This document shows positions 11,995 through 23,298 of a stretch of 64,000 bases of DNA, piece after piece. This DNA comes from Phycomyces blakesleeanus NRRL 1555(-) (Eukaryota; Mucoromycota; Mucoromycetes; Mucorales; Phycomycetaceae). Position 1 is the first letter of the stretch, and each line of letters begins with the position of its first letter. The translations under genes were made by a program, and so were the position numbers. The notes below the pieces were generated by a model that had not been told where the DNA came from, did no database searches, and worked only from the letters and a program-made list of their open reading frames with translations. The stretch covers positions 186,001 through 250,000 of the forward strand of contig NW_017265157.1 in assembly GCF_001638985.1 (NCBI RefSeq), given 5' to 3'.

Positions 11995-12076
11995 CGTCGC
12001 CTGCAGGATTCGAACCTGCGCGTCCAAAGGACAATGCCTTAGCAGGGCACCGCGTTAACCACTCCGCCAAAGCGAC
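11995..12076 (-). tRNA. tRNA-Ser (anticodon GCU)
   Basis: Reading the minus strand gives an 82-nt cloverleaf: 7-bp acceptor stem GTCGCTT/AGGCGAC with discriminator G, A box TGGCGGAGTGG, anticodon arm GTGCC-CTGCTAA-GGCAT with anticodon GCT, a long variable arm typical of tRNA-Ser, and B box GGTTCGAATCC. No intron. A T4 tract follows the 3' end immediately. It has repeats on both sides: an LTR remnant downstream and an LTR-like repeat starting about 16 nt upstream. Confidence 0.95.
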
Positions 12077-12092
12077 ACACATGACTATCATG

Positions 12093-13094
12093 TGTGTTGT
12101 AAACAAATCTCGCTTTAACCAGTTTCTGGTGAGGGATACCATACGGTGGATTCCTTTGGTGGTTTGGTCCGGCGGTGAGCCATGATGGGCGGTAGACTCG
12201 TGGGCGTTGACATCAACGGTGAGTCGACCGAGTGACGTGTCTCGAGGGACAAGAGTGATCCTCCCAGGTTTCTTGGGAAATCTTGCTCCCAATACCCTGA
12301 TACCCAAACCTCCCAATATAATCCCGTTCCTTAAAATTAAAATACCCATCTACATCGTCACCTCAGAAACACCTGTCACCCACTAAAAACATTATACCTC
12401 TTTCCCCTAATTTTATACACTTCTTTATTGCTGTCATTTATTTTACACTATTTTTTATTACATTTTATTAGATTTCATTATTATACTATTATTATATTTT
12501 TTTACTTTACTTTACTACATTGTTATTATATTATTGCTTTACTTCTATTCTATCTTACTATATTTTTATTTTATCTTTATTCAATTATTATATTTTTACT
12601 ATACTTTTATTTTACTCTCTCTATAATTTTCTATTCTACTTCTACTATCAACACCAGTTACATATAGTAAAAATTTTCACTTGACTTTCTTTTCTTTTTC
12701 TCAAAAAATTATTTTAACCAAACATTTTTATTTATAAAAGAAACAACCTTTTCAATCAATAAAATCATTATTCTATCTTTGATCTTGTTTATTTTTGCCC
12801 ATTATTATCATTATTCTTCATTCATACACAGTATCCTTGTTCTTTGGAGTGTTGTCTATCAATTTTGATATATTTTATTTCTCTGTTTTCTCTTTTCTGT
12901 TTTTCTCAGACTTTGTCATTGTCACAATTTCCATTTTAATCTTCTCCCTATTTTTTACCTGTCTGTCACCAATTCTTACCTGTCAAATTACCCATTCCTT
13001 TCTATTCTTATTGTATTCTTCTTCTTGTATTTTGTAATTCACATTACATTTATTTGCCAAGTGATACTGTTACAATCAACAACAAACAAACACA
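12093..13094 (+). repeat. LTR-like direct repeat, copy 1
   Basis: About 1 kb, starting TGTGTTGTAAACAAA and ending AACAAACAAACACA. It contains a GC-richer 5' third, then pyrimidine-rich AT DNA, a TATA-like TTTATAAAAG near 12732 and AATAAA near 12757. The second copy begins 19 bp further on. The copies are clearly diverged. TG...CA ends and the promoter/polyA order suggest solo LTRs of an unrecognised family. ORFs inside are low-complexity Leu/Phe/Tyr strings and are not genes. Confidence 0.55.
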
Positions 13095-13113
13095 TCACAT
13101 GTCAACTATCATA

Positions 13114-13977
13114 TGTGTTGTAAACAAACATGCTTTTGGCCATATCGTAGTCTCTGATACTAGAATATCAGTCTGCTTAGTAGGTTTGTTTAGTGGTTTG
13201 TAATGACTTGTCGTCCTGGTTATGAGAGACTGATGTCAACGGTTTGTTGATATAGTGCTGTGCCCTTGGTAGTAAGACAAGAATTTTTCCATGTACAGGA
13301 AAAATCTTGTTTCTATTCCTTGTTCCTTCTATACATAATACTTTTTCCTTTTCCCTTGTTAGTATATCTATTCACATTGTACTCATTCGAAATCATGGTT
13401 ACCTATGTTAGTAACATTCTCCTTCTAAAATGTATACAATTCATCTTGCTGACATCTTTGCCCAACATCAGTACTTTTATTATTATATTTTTATTATATT
13501 TTTATTCATATATTTTATTCTTGCTGTATTGATTACTCATCATTCTATTTTTACTATCTTTATTTTTTCAAACTTCTATTATCAATTCTAAATCTTGTCA
13601 ACTATAAAAAGAGAAGCAAAGTCAACTCAATAAAATTATCCATAATCTTTTGATCCAATTCAATATCTTTTTCTTGTTTTCCCTTTATAGTTTATATCAT
13701 CTTGTAATATAATATATCAGTTTCTTGGTCTTAGAAAGGTTGTTTGTTGGTTTTGGTCTTCTTGTCAGTTATTACTTTTCTGTTTTATCATTCTCTTTTT
13801 ATACATCTTTCTTTCTCTCTTGCTTTTAACAACAATTCTATCTATTATTCTCTCTTTTCTTACCTGTCAACTATTACTGCTTGCCATCTTTTACTGTATC
13901 TGTCTTTTGCTCTATTCTATTATCATTGTATTTTATTTGCCAAGTGATCCGTTACAATCTATAACAAACCTAACACA
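13114..13977 (+). repeat. LTR-like direct repeat, copy 2
   Basis: About 864 bp, starting TGTGTTGTAAACAAAC and ending ACCTAACACA. It shares with copy 1 the landmarks GTCAACGG, TATAAAAAG (about 13604), AATAAAATTAT and TTTGCCAAGTGATNC...GTTACAATC near the 3' end. Both copies are followed by TCACATGTCA, so the repeat unit includes a short common flank. No coding potential. Confidence 0.55.
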
Positions 13978-14189
13978 TCACATGTCACAAAAATATAGCT
14001 TTATTATAATATTTGAGCTACATGTACAAATTGTATATATTAATTACAAATATTACTATTCCCAAATAATGCAATATCTTTATATTGGCTATAGCAACAT
14101 AATCTCATAAAAAAATTATCTCATTTTTAAAATTCTGGCTACAATATATTAAAATTTCAGAATTTTAGAAAAATATTTTTTTTAAAAAA

Positions 14190-15683
14190 ATGCGTGTTGG
14201 TCTATTTTACTATTCAGCCACTTTGTTCACTATGAGCACACAACTGAATGAATTCCATTCACTTCTGGAGAAGGTCTACCACAACATGGGAGCAACTAAA
14301 GACCAGAATAGTAACTCAAACTATAGTCCCATCAGTCAGGCTCTTACTACAGAAGAATATATAAAGTACCATCTTGCAATGGTTTTGGTAGAATATATAC
14401 TAGTAATAGAATATTGCTAAGTTACTTACATTATACTTTGTAGAGATTGATCTGTTCTCAAACACGAGCAGTTCTGGCAACAATGCTATTGATGGTCAAT
14501 GAGAATGCCTTCTTGTCATCCAACCATCTCATTGCTGATATAGTGCAAAGCTATACATATCAGCAAGCTTATGTAAAGTCTGTTTTGTCTACAGTTATAG
14601 AAGAGAAAGCCCAAAGACATGTTTTGTATATGCTTCAAAGGGCAAAAGCTTTGCCAGAAAAGATAGCTCAACTGTTGTGGTGGTTGAAGTTGAAGAAGTT
14701 TTTAAGAGAAAGAATTGAAGATTTGAGATTAGGAACAAAGATTTGTGAGAACTTGTGTAGGTTTTATTTATTGAGAAAAGATTTGATATCAAAGTTTGAC
14801 CAGGTTCCTACACTGAACTACTACTGCTATTTATATTATTTTGGATCGGGAAAATTATATGACTGGGGTCAGGTAATCGATTCTATCTGAGCCTTAATCA
14901 GAGCAACGTGATCTTGGGATAATTAATGTATGATTAATTATATAAATGTGTGTAGTCCCAATGAAGTATTAACATCGAAAGTAAATGTGTTTATGAGTTA
15001 TAATTATGCTTATAATAATCCACTGATGTATCCCATATTATAGTGATGTCATCATATGAAATATAATCACTATCATGCATGCTAAATCTGTGTGTTAAAT
15101 AATAAAGTAATCAGTAGACACCTTTGACTGGAATAGCTGAGGCCTTATATTATTTCCTTCAGACTTATTCTCAATTACAGCAGTAGTCAATACTCATTTA
15201 CAACATCAACAAAATTGGATTTCTTGATGCCAGTCCAGAAAGACAAAAGTAAGTATAGTCAGCAGTTTTTGTGTAAACTATTTTAACTTTTTTTCAGATT
15301 CTTGCAGACTACAAGGCAATTCACTTGGCTGACAAGACAAAACTTGAGTCTAAGTTTGATGAGACTGTCATTGACCTTCTGGACTATGACATGTTGTCTG
15401 ATATTGAGTCAAATGAGAAGAAGAATAGAACTAGATATACTTCTAGAAATAGACATCCCTTGGTAAGGGACTCATAATAAAAGTTATTTTTTTAATATGT
15501 CTAACTCAAAATTATTTATATTATAATACAGATAGATGAATAATTTACTGTTTTGAAGAAATAGAGACTTGCTAACAAGGGACCAGATGTCATTGGCAAT
15601 TCTGTCTATCTAATCATTTTGAGAAACACTGAGTTGTCAAAAGAAAAAAATGCGCGTGTTGCTGCTTGCATTCACACACACTA
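14190..15683 (+). pseudogene. CACTA-like accessory gene fragment with solo LTR insertion
   Basis: Open segments on plus, joined by apparent GT-AG introns (about 14389-14445, 15250-15300 and 15463-15531), are split by the LTR at 14673-15205. The segment after the LTR contains AIHLADKTKLESKFDE followed by DMLSDIES. This aligns with the CACTA-2 accessory protein around AIDAAMRYKTGNSVEK and DAMSDGES, so the fragment probably derives from a CACTA accessory gene. The last exon ends in ARVAACIHTH near 15683. The parts before and after the LTR are not in the same frame, so a further lesion or unseen intron is present. No terminal repeats or transposase were found around it. Confidence 0.45.
14673..15205 (+). 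repeat. Solo LTR (family X) with 5-bp TSD
   Basis: 533-bp LTR with TGTTGT...ACAACA ends, flanked by the perfect direct repeat TCAAC (14668-14672 and 15206-15210). It is the reverse complement of 7326-7857 with few differences. A TATTTATATTATTTTGG stretch near 14828 could be its promoter. The coding-looking ORF that spans its 5' end is only an accidental read-through. Confidence 0.92.
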
Positions 15684-18057
15684 ATATTAAATTATTATTT
15701 GTTTACAAAGCACAAAGTACTTCTATAATTTTTATTGATTATGTTGAATGATGTGGGTTAAAGTAATACAATGTAATAAGGCAGTATTGTCAAGATGAGA
15801 AACAATTAATATATAAATAAAAGAAAAAAAAAATTAAAAATCAAAATAATAAATAAATCATTATTTTATTTTAAATCCGATTAATAAAAAAAATATACCA
15901 AACAATTATTTAATTATATGACTCTGATTGTTTTATCCTCATTTTTTTATTAGAAATTATAATACCAATATTAGTGAGAATATGTAATAAAGGCTAAGAA
16001 ACGCTAATATTAGGGGGACAACATTTTCAGGATAGGGCACTACCTTTTTGATGGGAAACATTGTTTTGATTTTACCGGACCACAAATTGTGACTTGCTGT
16101 CCAGTATCAAATAATTATATCTGGTCTTTAAGGATTCATACTTATCATAATAAAGATACTTTTATACAAGGCAGGATAATAGCTTTTTCTACGCTTCTTT
16201 CCTCTATGTAATTATGTCTTTTCCTTCTCCACTCATGCGTATTAGCTCACTAAATTGCTCCAAAACTTTGTGCATTCATCAAACTGTCTCCAGGCATATA
16301 TCTCTCCTTCTTTAGAAGACACGACCTGTTTTTGGGCAAAATGATAATAAAAAATCTTCTCATACAAAAAATAGCTTTGATTAAATATAAAAGCGTTATT
16401 TTATATATATATAATTCTATACTTAAAGTTTTATACTATATGTAATAAATTAACTGATATATATATAGAATAATAAAAAACTATCTAACATGTTACTTCA
16501 AGACATTATATCCTAATAGAAAATAACGTGCCCTACCTTGGAAACGTTGTGCCCCTCCCTTATATGCCTGAGTTCATATTTTAATCAAAACGTTGTCCCC
16601 CATCTAGAAACGTCATTCTCCAAAAGTCACAACCTTTCATATCTTGCCTATTGAAAAAATATTTTATAAAATTTGAAATTTCTTTACTAAATACTTTATT
16701 AGGCTTATAATATTATTTAATGTAATAAACATTACCTTTTGTTAATACTTATTTAAGATAAACACTAATAAAAACTGCTAAATCTTCTTCAGAAAAGAAA
16801 AACAAAGTCACAAAAATGTCTGAGAATACATATAGTATTAATTAATTTCGCATATATTAAAAAGTATATCTAATAATTGTAGAATAAATGTAGTTTACAT
16901 TAAAAAAAATATATTAGATAAAGTGACAGCTACTTAGAGTCATAATTAATAGTTAAACACTAATAAGTCTACTTCTTACTATAATTATGATATAATATTA
17001 TAAGGCAAAGAAGCAAAAATAGAATAAACTTATTATACAAAAATAATAACTAAAATTGAGTATTTGTAAGATATAAAATTTATTTGGCTCCCGTCAATTA
17101 ATCACATATCTGTGTCTGCTAATGAGTCATATTTTCACGATTTAACTTGAGACATAAATCATATGTTTTCATTTTGTGTGATTTAAGTGGAAAAGATTAT
17201 AATCCATATAATTTGCATTTTTTTTAAAAACTTTCATAATGGATATAAAGGTAATGAAGCCTTTTATGCCTAAGAAAGTTTGCATAGAAGTTAAGAGAAT
17301 ATATATTTACAAAATTCATGTTTTTATTTTTTATTTTTTATTTTTATTTCTTCTATAAAAACTCTTTCTATCATTTCCTTACAACATGTACATGAGATAT
17401 TTTATCAAAAATACAAAACAATGAAAAATATTTATAAAGGACCAAAAAAAGTTTTTAATTACATATATTCAGATAATATATGAATTCAGTAAAAGTTTCA
17501 TAGAAAACAAATGAGGAGAAAGTAATTCTACAAGCAAATACAATATTTTATTTTATTGAAAAAATGCAAATTTTTGAGATATTACATTAGTTTTCTCATG
17601 ATCGACCCTTTCAATTCAACTAAAAGTCCTAGAACCCATACATATATCTATACACTACTTGGATCCAAAGTTATAGAGAGCCAAGACTTGAATTGATGAA
17701 ATAAATAGATGCAAATGCATAATATAACATATTTGAAGATAGTTTGGCTCTATCTGTGTAACACCGCCCAACATTTATGCTTTTTAATTTGCTGGATATA
17801 TGTGTAACTCGTAGGGTAAAGTACTTCCCACGAATAATTTCTATGAAAAAACAGAGCAGAGAGTTATTTAACCCACAAGTGATAGATAGCTTATGTTGAC
17901 ACAAAAAAACAGATTGATAAGATTTATAAAGATAAAAAAAAAGATTGTCTAGCTAATAAAATATAAGAGTAAATGAGTATATAAATAATAAGTTGTCTAG
18001 CTAATGAAATATAATGAAAAATATAATAAAAATTAAAGAAAAAAGAAGAAAAAAAGA
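15684..18057. other. AT-rich spacer, no supported gene; possible MITE
   Basis: No homologous or well-structured coding sequence was seen. The only structure is an inverted-repeat pair described separately (about 16011-16619). The rest is AT-rich low-complexity DNA. The ORF at 17671-17904 on minus has no recognisable features. Confidence 0.6.
16011..16619. repeat. Possible MITE / degenerate inverted repeat
   Basis: GGGGGACAACATTTTC near 16013, followed by AGGATAGGGCAC, is matched in inverse orientation twice on the right: GTGCCCTACCTTGGAAACG (about 16528) and AACGTTGTCCCCC (about 16598). The arrangement looks like a small non-autonomous transposon with imperfect terminal repeats. No clear target duplication was found, so this is tentative. 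Confidence 0.3.
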
Positions 18058-18848
18058 TTATGTTATAGTGAGATCAACATGTTCCTCTTGATTGGAAAGA
18101 AAAGAGAACATCGCATTTCTACAATCATACTTATTGAACTCTTTAAACTTGTTCCAGTAAGTATCAAAGTTGTTGGGAATCTGGTTTCTGACACAACCCA
18201 AAAAGAATAACTCAGGAATGGTTGGCCATTTTCTCGAGACATTGTGGGAGAGGTGTACTGTTGTCCAGTGGTTATTGTTAACATGATTGAAAATCAGAGG
18301 TTGTTGATGTTTTGATACGTTTTTGGGAAGGGCAAAGGGAAGGAATGATATGGAAGGGGTGTTGGGGTTATCTGAGTAGATGCAGACTGGTCGCTTATAG
18401 GTGTCTGCAGCTAGTTGAGCATAGTCGGGTATGCTAAACCACATGCTGGCATCTAAACACACTGGGTTGATGTTGGAGTTGGAGTTGGAGTTGGTGATGC
18501 AGAGATCAGAACCATGCTTTATAATGTCTTCTAATTGCTTAACATCGGTTCCAAATGTGCTGGTGTAAATGCTGCTGTATTTTGGAAGGGTAGCAAGCAT
18601 ATCTCTTTTCACAAGAGGGAACTTTTCTTGATCTTTATAGATCAAATAGGCAAGGACCCGAAAACCACACCATCCATCAGCAGTAGGGTTAAACCCACCC
18701 TTAACGTCATCGACTATCTCATGAGAGACAGGAAAACTAAACTGGAATTTAACTCTCTTGCCAACAGAGATGCGATAGTCATATTAGTAATCTTCTTGAG
18801 CTGTAGCAGGTCTTTTAAGCCCTATTTCTTTTGTGGCATCGACTAAAG
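18058..18848 (-). pseudogene. OTU-family cysteine protease, transposon-derived remnant
   Basis: On minus, one frame contains the OTU catalytic cysteine block TADGWCGFR (upstream of the first ATG, about 18670), a middle segment WFSIPDYAQLAADTY and a C-terminal NNNHWTTVHL that supplies the catalytic His. These line up in order with the OTU domain of the MULE at 43045-43680 (DGNCGYRA, WFGTIDHPQLVADTF, DVNHFLLA). OTU proteases remove ubiquitin from proteins. An in-frame TAA near 18795 separates a short upstream segment, and no transposase is attached, so this looks like the surviving 3' end of a MULE-OTU element. A small Asn/Ser repeat (about 18480-18500) interrupts the domain. No complete gene model could be built. 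Confidence 0.65.
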
Positions 18849-19020
18849 AGCATATAAGTATACAACGATATTTCTCTTTATGGATTCAATTACACTGAAA
18901 AATGAGAAAGAATATTATCTGGGTTGAGAGGCTCTTGTTTTTTTTTTGTTTTTGGTGGCATTGACTAAAAAGCATATTAGTATAAGATTAGATTCCTTTT
19001 CATGAATTCAATTACACTAT
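18832..19020. repeat. Imperfect direct repeat, about 60 bp, two copies
   Basis: TGGCATCGACTAAAGAGCAT with ATTCAATTACACTGAAAAAT (about 18833-18905) recurs as TGGCATTGACTAAAAAGCAT with ATTCAATTACACTATAAAAT (about 18955-19025). It lies just upstream (minus-strand sense) of the OTU remnant. Function unknown. Confidence 0.5.
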
Positions 19021-19319
19021 AAAATAAAAGCACATATTACACTGGGAAATTAGATTTCTACACATATGCGATAGTATGGGAAATTCTGAGTGACAGAATA
19101 ATTAAATTCTGGAATTTGGTATTTATAGATTCCGTTCGCAATATGTTATGTTACCTGTGAGTTGTCCATGTAACTTCTGAACTTATAATGATCCATATAG
19201 AGATATAAGGTTCTTTTAAACTATTTAATCGCAGAGAGAATAATCAAATTATGACATCTTTTTTTTTGAATGTTACATTAAATTAAACTTGATTTGAAAC
19301 AGAGATTCCAATAAAAAAT

Positions 19320-21882
19320 GTACCTACTTATTTCCTTGCGCGCCGAGTTTAAATTACTTGGGGGGTCTACTTTTTTATGTTGCAAGGGGCTTTAAATTAT
19401 AAGGATGTGGCTTTTCCATATAGAGATTTTGCAAGGTGGCTTTTGTTAAAACATTTTTTTTGCTATGTTTTTTTTCTTCTCTCCTCTTTATTTTAATTAC
19501 ATATACAATCATAATACGAGCTCACCAATGTCCAACACTATATTCAACCTTTCAAATGTGCAGAATGCTTTAGTCAACTCACCTACAGAAGGAATAAGAA
19601 TGCTTCCTTTGGATGTTGTAGTAAAAGTAAAAGCAAGTGAATGGGAGCAATGCCTTGACCGCATTCAATCACTTTGTTCAACAAAGTGGAATAAATGTAG
19701 AAAACTTTGTGCAAGAGAATTGATGTATGGAGAGATAAAAAAAATGTCACCAAGCAGAATTTTATATATCAGACAGAAATGTTTGTCTTGCTCAGAAAGA
19801 CACTAAGCTTTGTTATTGCGAAGCCACTATTTTCATCAAGCAATACATCAAAAACCCTGAAGTAGCTTTAATTTGTATGACCAACGATCATACCAACCAT
19901 GTTCCTGGCAACGCTTCTGAAATTAGAACATTACCTTTACCTTCTGAGGCCATCAAAATTATTGAAGATCAGTTAAAAGGGGGCAGCACTTGTAGAAATA
20001 CTAGAATTTCAGTTTTGCAACAAATTAAAGAGTGGGGCGTAGGCATTAGAAAGCCCAATTATGAAGACATCTATAACAGAATAAGAAAGGTGTGTGAATA
20101 ATACTATAAGAGAGAAGTTATTTAAAAAGTGTTAAATAAAAAATATAGATAAAGAATTTACTGTATAGGTTTCACCCTGATGAAAATAAGTCTCTGGATA
20201 TTTGAATGCATGAGAAGTTACTATCACAGAACTACTGTATCTTTACTGGCAATCTTTCTGTATACAGCAACAATGCATAGCATTTTGCGTTTGGATTTCA
20301 ATCACCATCTCAAATGATGCTTATGAGAATTTCCCAGTCGTTTTGTTTTGATGCAACACACAACATCTCTGCACACAACATTGAAATATTATACTCGCTT
20401 GTTACTCAACATCCTGATACTGGAAAAGGGTCTCCTGTTGCATACATGATTACAAACGATCATAGTGTTGGCCCCATTAATCAATAGCTTGTACATCTTT
20501 GTGAGAAAAGCTGTTTCACTCCCTTATATATTACCATCGATTGTAGTATTGCTGAAAATAATGCAATTACAGCAGCATTGCCACAGACCATCATCCATTT
20601 CTGCAAGTTTCATGTTTTGCGTGCCTGGCAGCATAATTTAGACAGCAAAGTAAAGCTTGATGCTTCATACACATCAGAACAACTTGGCAAATACAAGTAT
20701 GAGCTCAAGACCAATCTCAAAAATATACTTATTGAATCAGATGAGGATGAATTTTTGAGAAAAATCCAGGAGTTTAGGCTTCGTGTACAAAGTCAGCAAC
20801 AGTTTCTGGCTTATTTCGAACGTAAATGGATTGGCACAGAAGAATTGTTGAGAAGATGGGGAAGGCCATATGTTGCAAATGACCACCAAAGATATTTGAC
20901 AAACAATTACATCGAATCGTGGCACAACCAATTGAAAACAATATACTTTGGCCATACTCGCATAAGACGATTGGACCGTCTTGTCTTTATTTTGACAAAC
21001 AATGTGGAGTTCTTTTACGATAAAGAAGTGGAGCAAATCCACATACAAAATGGACGAATGGGTCCAATTGAAAATGAACTTGCTTGACACTCTTTTTCTG
21101 CCAATACCATACAAGATGACATGCTCCCTTTCATGATCATTAATCCTCTTAATGAGATTGGCAATAGCATGGAAGACTCTAATAGCAAGTAGACAGTAAA
21201 GTCATTTACAGGTGAAGCACAATGATATCAGGTTAATGTATCAAACAATTTGATACGAAATTGCACTTGTCCCAATTTTGCTTCACGTCAAATTCCCTGT
21301 AAACATGCACATCTCCTAAAGAGATTTATTGGTCTAGACTTTGCGTATACAGTTCAAAGAGAAAACAACCACCTCCAACTACAAAGATCACTTGCATCTG
21401 AGCATGAAGTGGCAGTTATTAATGAAGAAGTTGAAAATAAAATAAACGCAGTTGTTGTAAGTGGTAGAAATAATTCTGTTTGGTTGCAAAGAATCATGGC
21501 CCAGAATACAACACTTCATCATCAAAGAGAAGACTTAGAGCAGTTGATAAATGTTTCAGGAATTGATGAAGCCGAATTACAAGTGATTAGTGGTTTACTT
21601 GGGGAAGCAATGAATCATAGACACTCTTAGAAATGCAAACTCTTCCCACTTTAGAAATCTTAATACACAAAGATAATAAAAAATTACAATTATGTTCTAT
21701 AATAATATGCTTTGATAAAGAGAAAAAATGTAAAAAAAAAAACATTAAGATTCCAAAAGAAACAACAAAAGTAAAAGCTGTCACTGCTTCTACACATCCT
21801 TATAATTTAAAGCCCCTTGCAACATAAAAAAGTAGACCCCCCAAGTAATTTAAACTCGGCGCGCAAGGAAATAAGTAGGTAC
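19320..21882 (+). mobile_element. MULE DNA transposon, family B, complete ends
   Basis: About 90-bp terminal inverted repeats (19320-19409 and 21793-21882), which I read as identical, begin GTACCTAC. They are flanked by a perfect 9-bp direct repeat ATAAAAAAT (19311-19319 and 21883-21891), the target-duplication length typical of Mutator-like elements. The 2.56-kb body holds one broken transposase gene on plus. Perfect TIRs and TSD beside a decayed gene indicate recent movement, probably with enzyme supplied in trans. Confidence 0.92.
19528..21630 (+). pseudogene. MULE-B transposase, broken
   Basis: N-terminal segment from ATG 19528, a frameshift near 19780, then a segment with MTNDHTNHVPGNA (about 19877-20090) homologous to MULE-A, and an apparent intron ending near 20168. 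The DDE core follows in pieces: first Asp in CFDATHN (about 20350), second in ITIDCS (about 20540), and a conserved NNYIESWHNQLK block (about 20915). A SWIM-type zinc motif C-x-C-xn-C-x-H (CTCPNFASRQIPCKH, about 21260-21310) is present. Stops interrupt the frame near 20487, 21085, 21190 and 21223, several at positions that look like former Trp codons. Enzyme is certainly inactive from this copy. Confidence 0.85.
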
Positions 21883-21891
21883 ATAAAAAAT

Positions 21892-23298
21892 CTATTTTTG
21901 ATAGAAAACTGTCTACTGAAATAATGATATTCTATTGGATCATTTAACAGAAGAAACAGGATTTATATATACTGTCTTCCAAATCTAAACACTTTTATTG
22001 GACAATTATGCATGGCTAAACTATAGGATTCACATATGCCATACTACTTTAATACTTCTTGCACTTCATTTCAAATATTTTTATAGGGATTGTTTTGGAA
22101 AAATTGTTTTTATTTAAAAAAAAAGCTTCTTGCTTATAATATATACGGCTTGACAATATATAGTCTAATCTAATATATAGGCTACTACATAATTAATATA
22201 ATAACAAACCCTTTCATATATTATAATATATAAATACTTCCAATACAATAGAATCCTAAAAAGAAACGCGTGTTTACGGTATTTCACTAGTAAGAGAAGG
22301 CTAAAAAATTATTTAATTATATTAGATTATATAAATATTTATTTTTCTTTAATTTAAATAATATAGTTACTTACCAGTAATTTCGTCAGAACCAGGTATA
22401 GTGCATATTGACTGTTGTTCTGAAAGGTTTAATAAAACCCATTAGTAAAGATCATGAAATAAAGTTTGGCTTTATTACTTACCAAAGAAAACCGGTTTTC
22501 AAAGACAAGCCATTCAATCAGGTATATAGAAATGTTGGCAGTACTAACAGAGATAGAAAATAAACAAAATTAGATATAAGAATAAAATAAATAAATACAT
22601 TATTCAGACTTACCAGATAAATTTCTGCTGTTTATATGTCTTTATGATGAGCTGAGGAGTTAATGAGCTGAGGAGCTAATGAGCTGAGGAGAGAAAAAGA
22701 AAATAATTAATAAAGAAACACATACACAATAACCGCGTTTTACCTTTTTGTTCTTGTCCATTAATCAACACGGCAAAAACTTGTAATACTATCAGCAACC
22801 ACAATAATAATAAAAGAAAAAACATTAAGAATAAATATAACAGTAGAATAATAAAAACAAATTGCTTACCAGGGTGTGAACTCAAATACATCAACCAGAA
22901 TAAAAGTAAATAAAGCAGAAAAGAAACAGAAAAAAAAGAAATAAGAAAAAAATAAAGAAAAAGAAGAAAAAAGTGGGCTTTCAAACAGAAGGCAGTTTAG
23001 ATAAGAATTGACTCTAGTAAAATACAATAGTAATAAAATAAATAGTCCGAAATTATATTGTAACACTAAGTTCTATGTTGAATATTAAAGAAGTTGTTCA
23101 AGGTTATAAAGGATTTTATAGAAAATAATATATAATCCCTTCCTTTTCTCAGCTATTTCATAAATCTATTTTATATTAACTTATTTTGTATGTAAATCTT
23201 TGATTAAACAAAAATAAATATATTTCAACCCATACATTTATTTTATTTTAATAATTTATTAATGTATAAAACTTTAATAAAAATACAATAAAGAAAAA
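21892..23298. other. AT-rich stretch, possible left part of CACTA-2
   Basis: No supported gene. Short islands between CTTAC/TTAC sites on plus (about 22373, 22480, 22610, 22740, 22866) look like splice donors of a minus-strand gene with very short exons, but no frame could be joined. Three copies of AATGAGCTGAGGAG occur at about 22650-22692. The CACTA-2 left terminus should lie here but was not found. Confidence 0.4.

Noticed and set aside
12428..14110. Several ORFs rich in Phe, Leu, Ile and Tyr
   Set aside because: They come from T-rich DNA inside the LTR-like direct repeats; no start context, no domain, no conservation between the two repeat copies.
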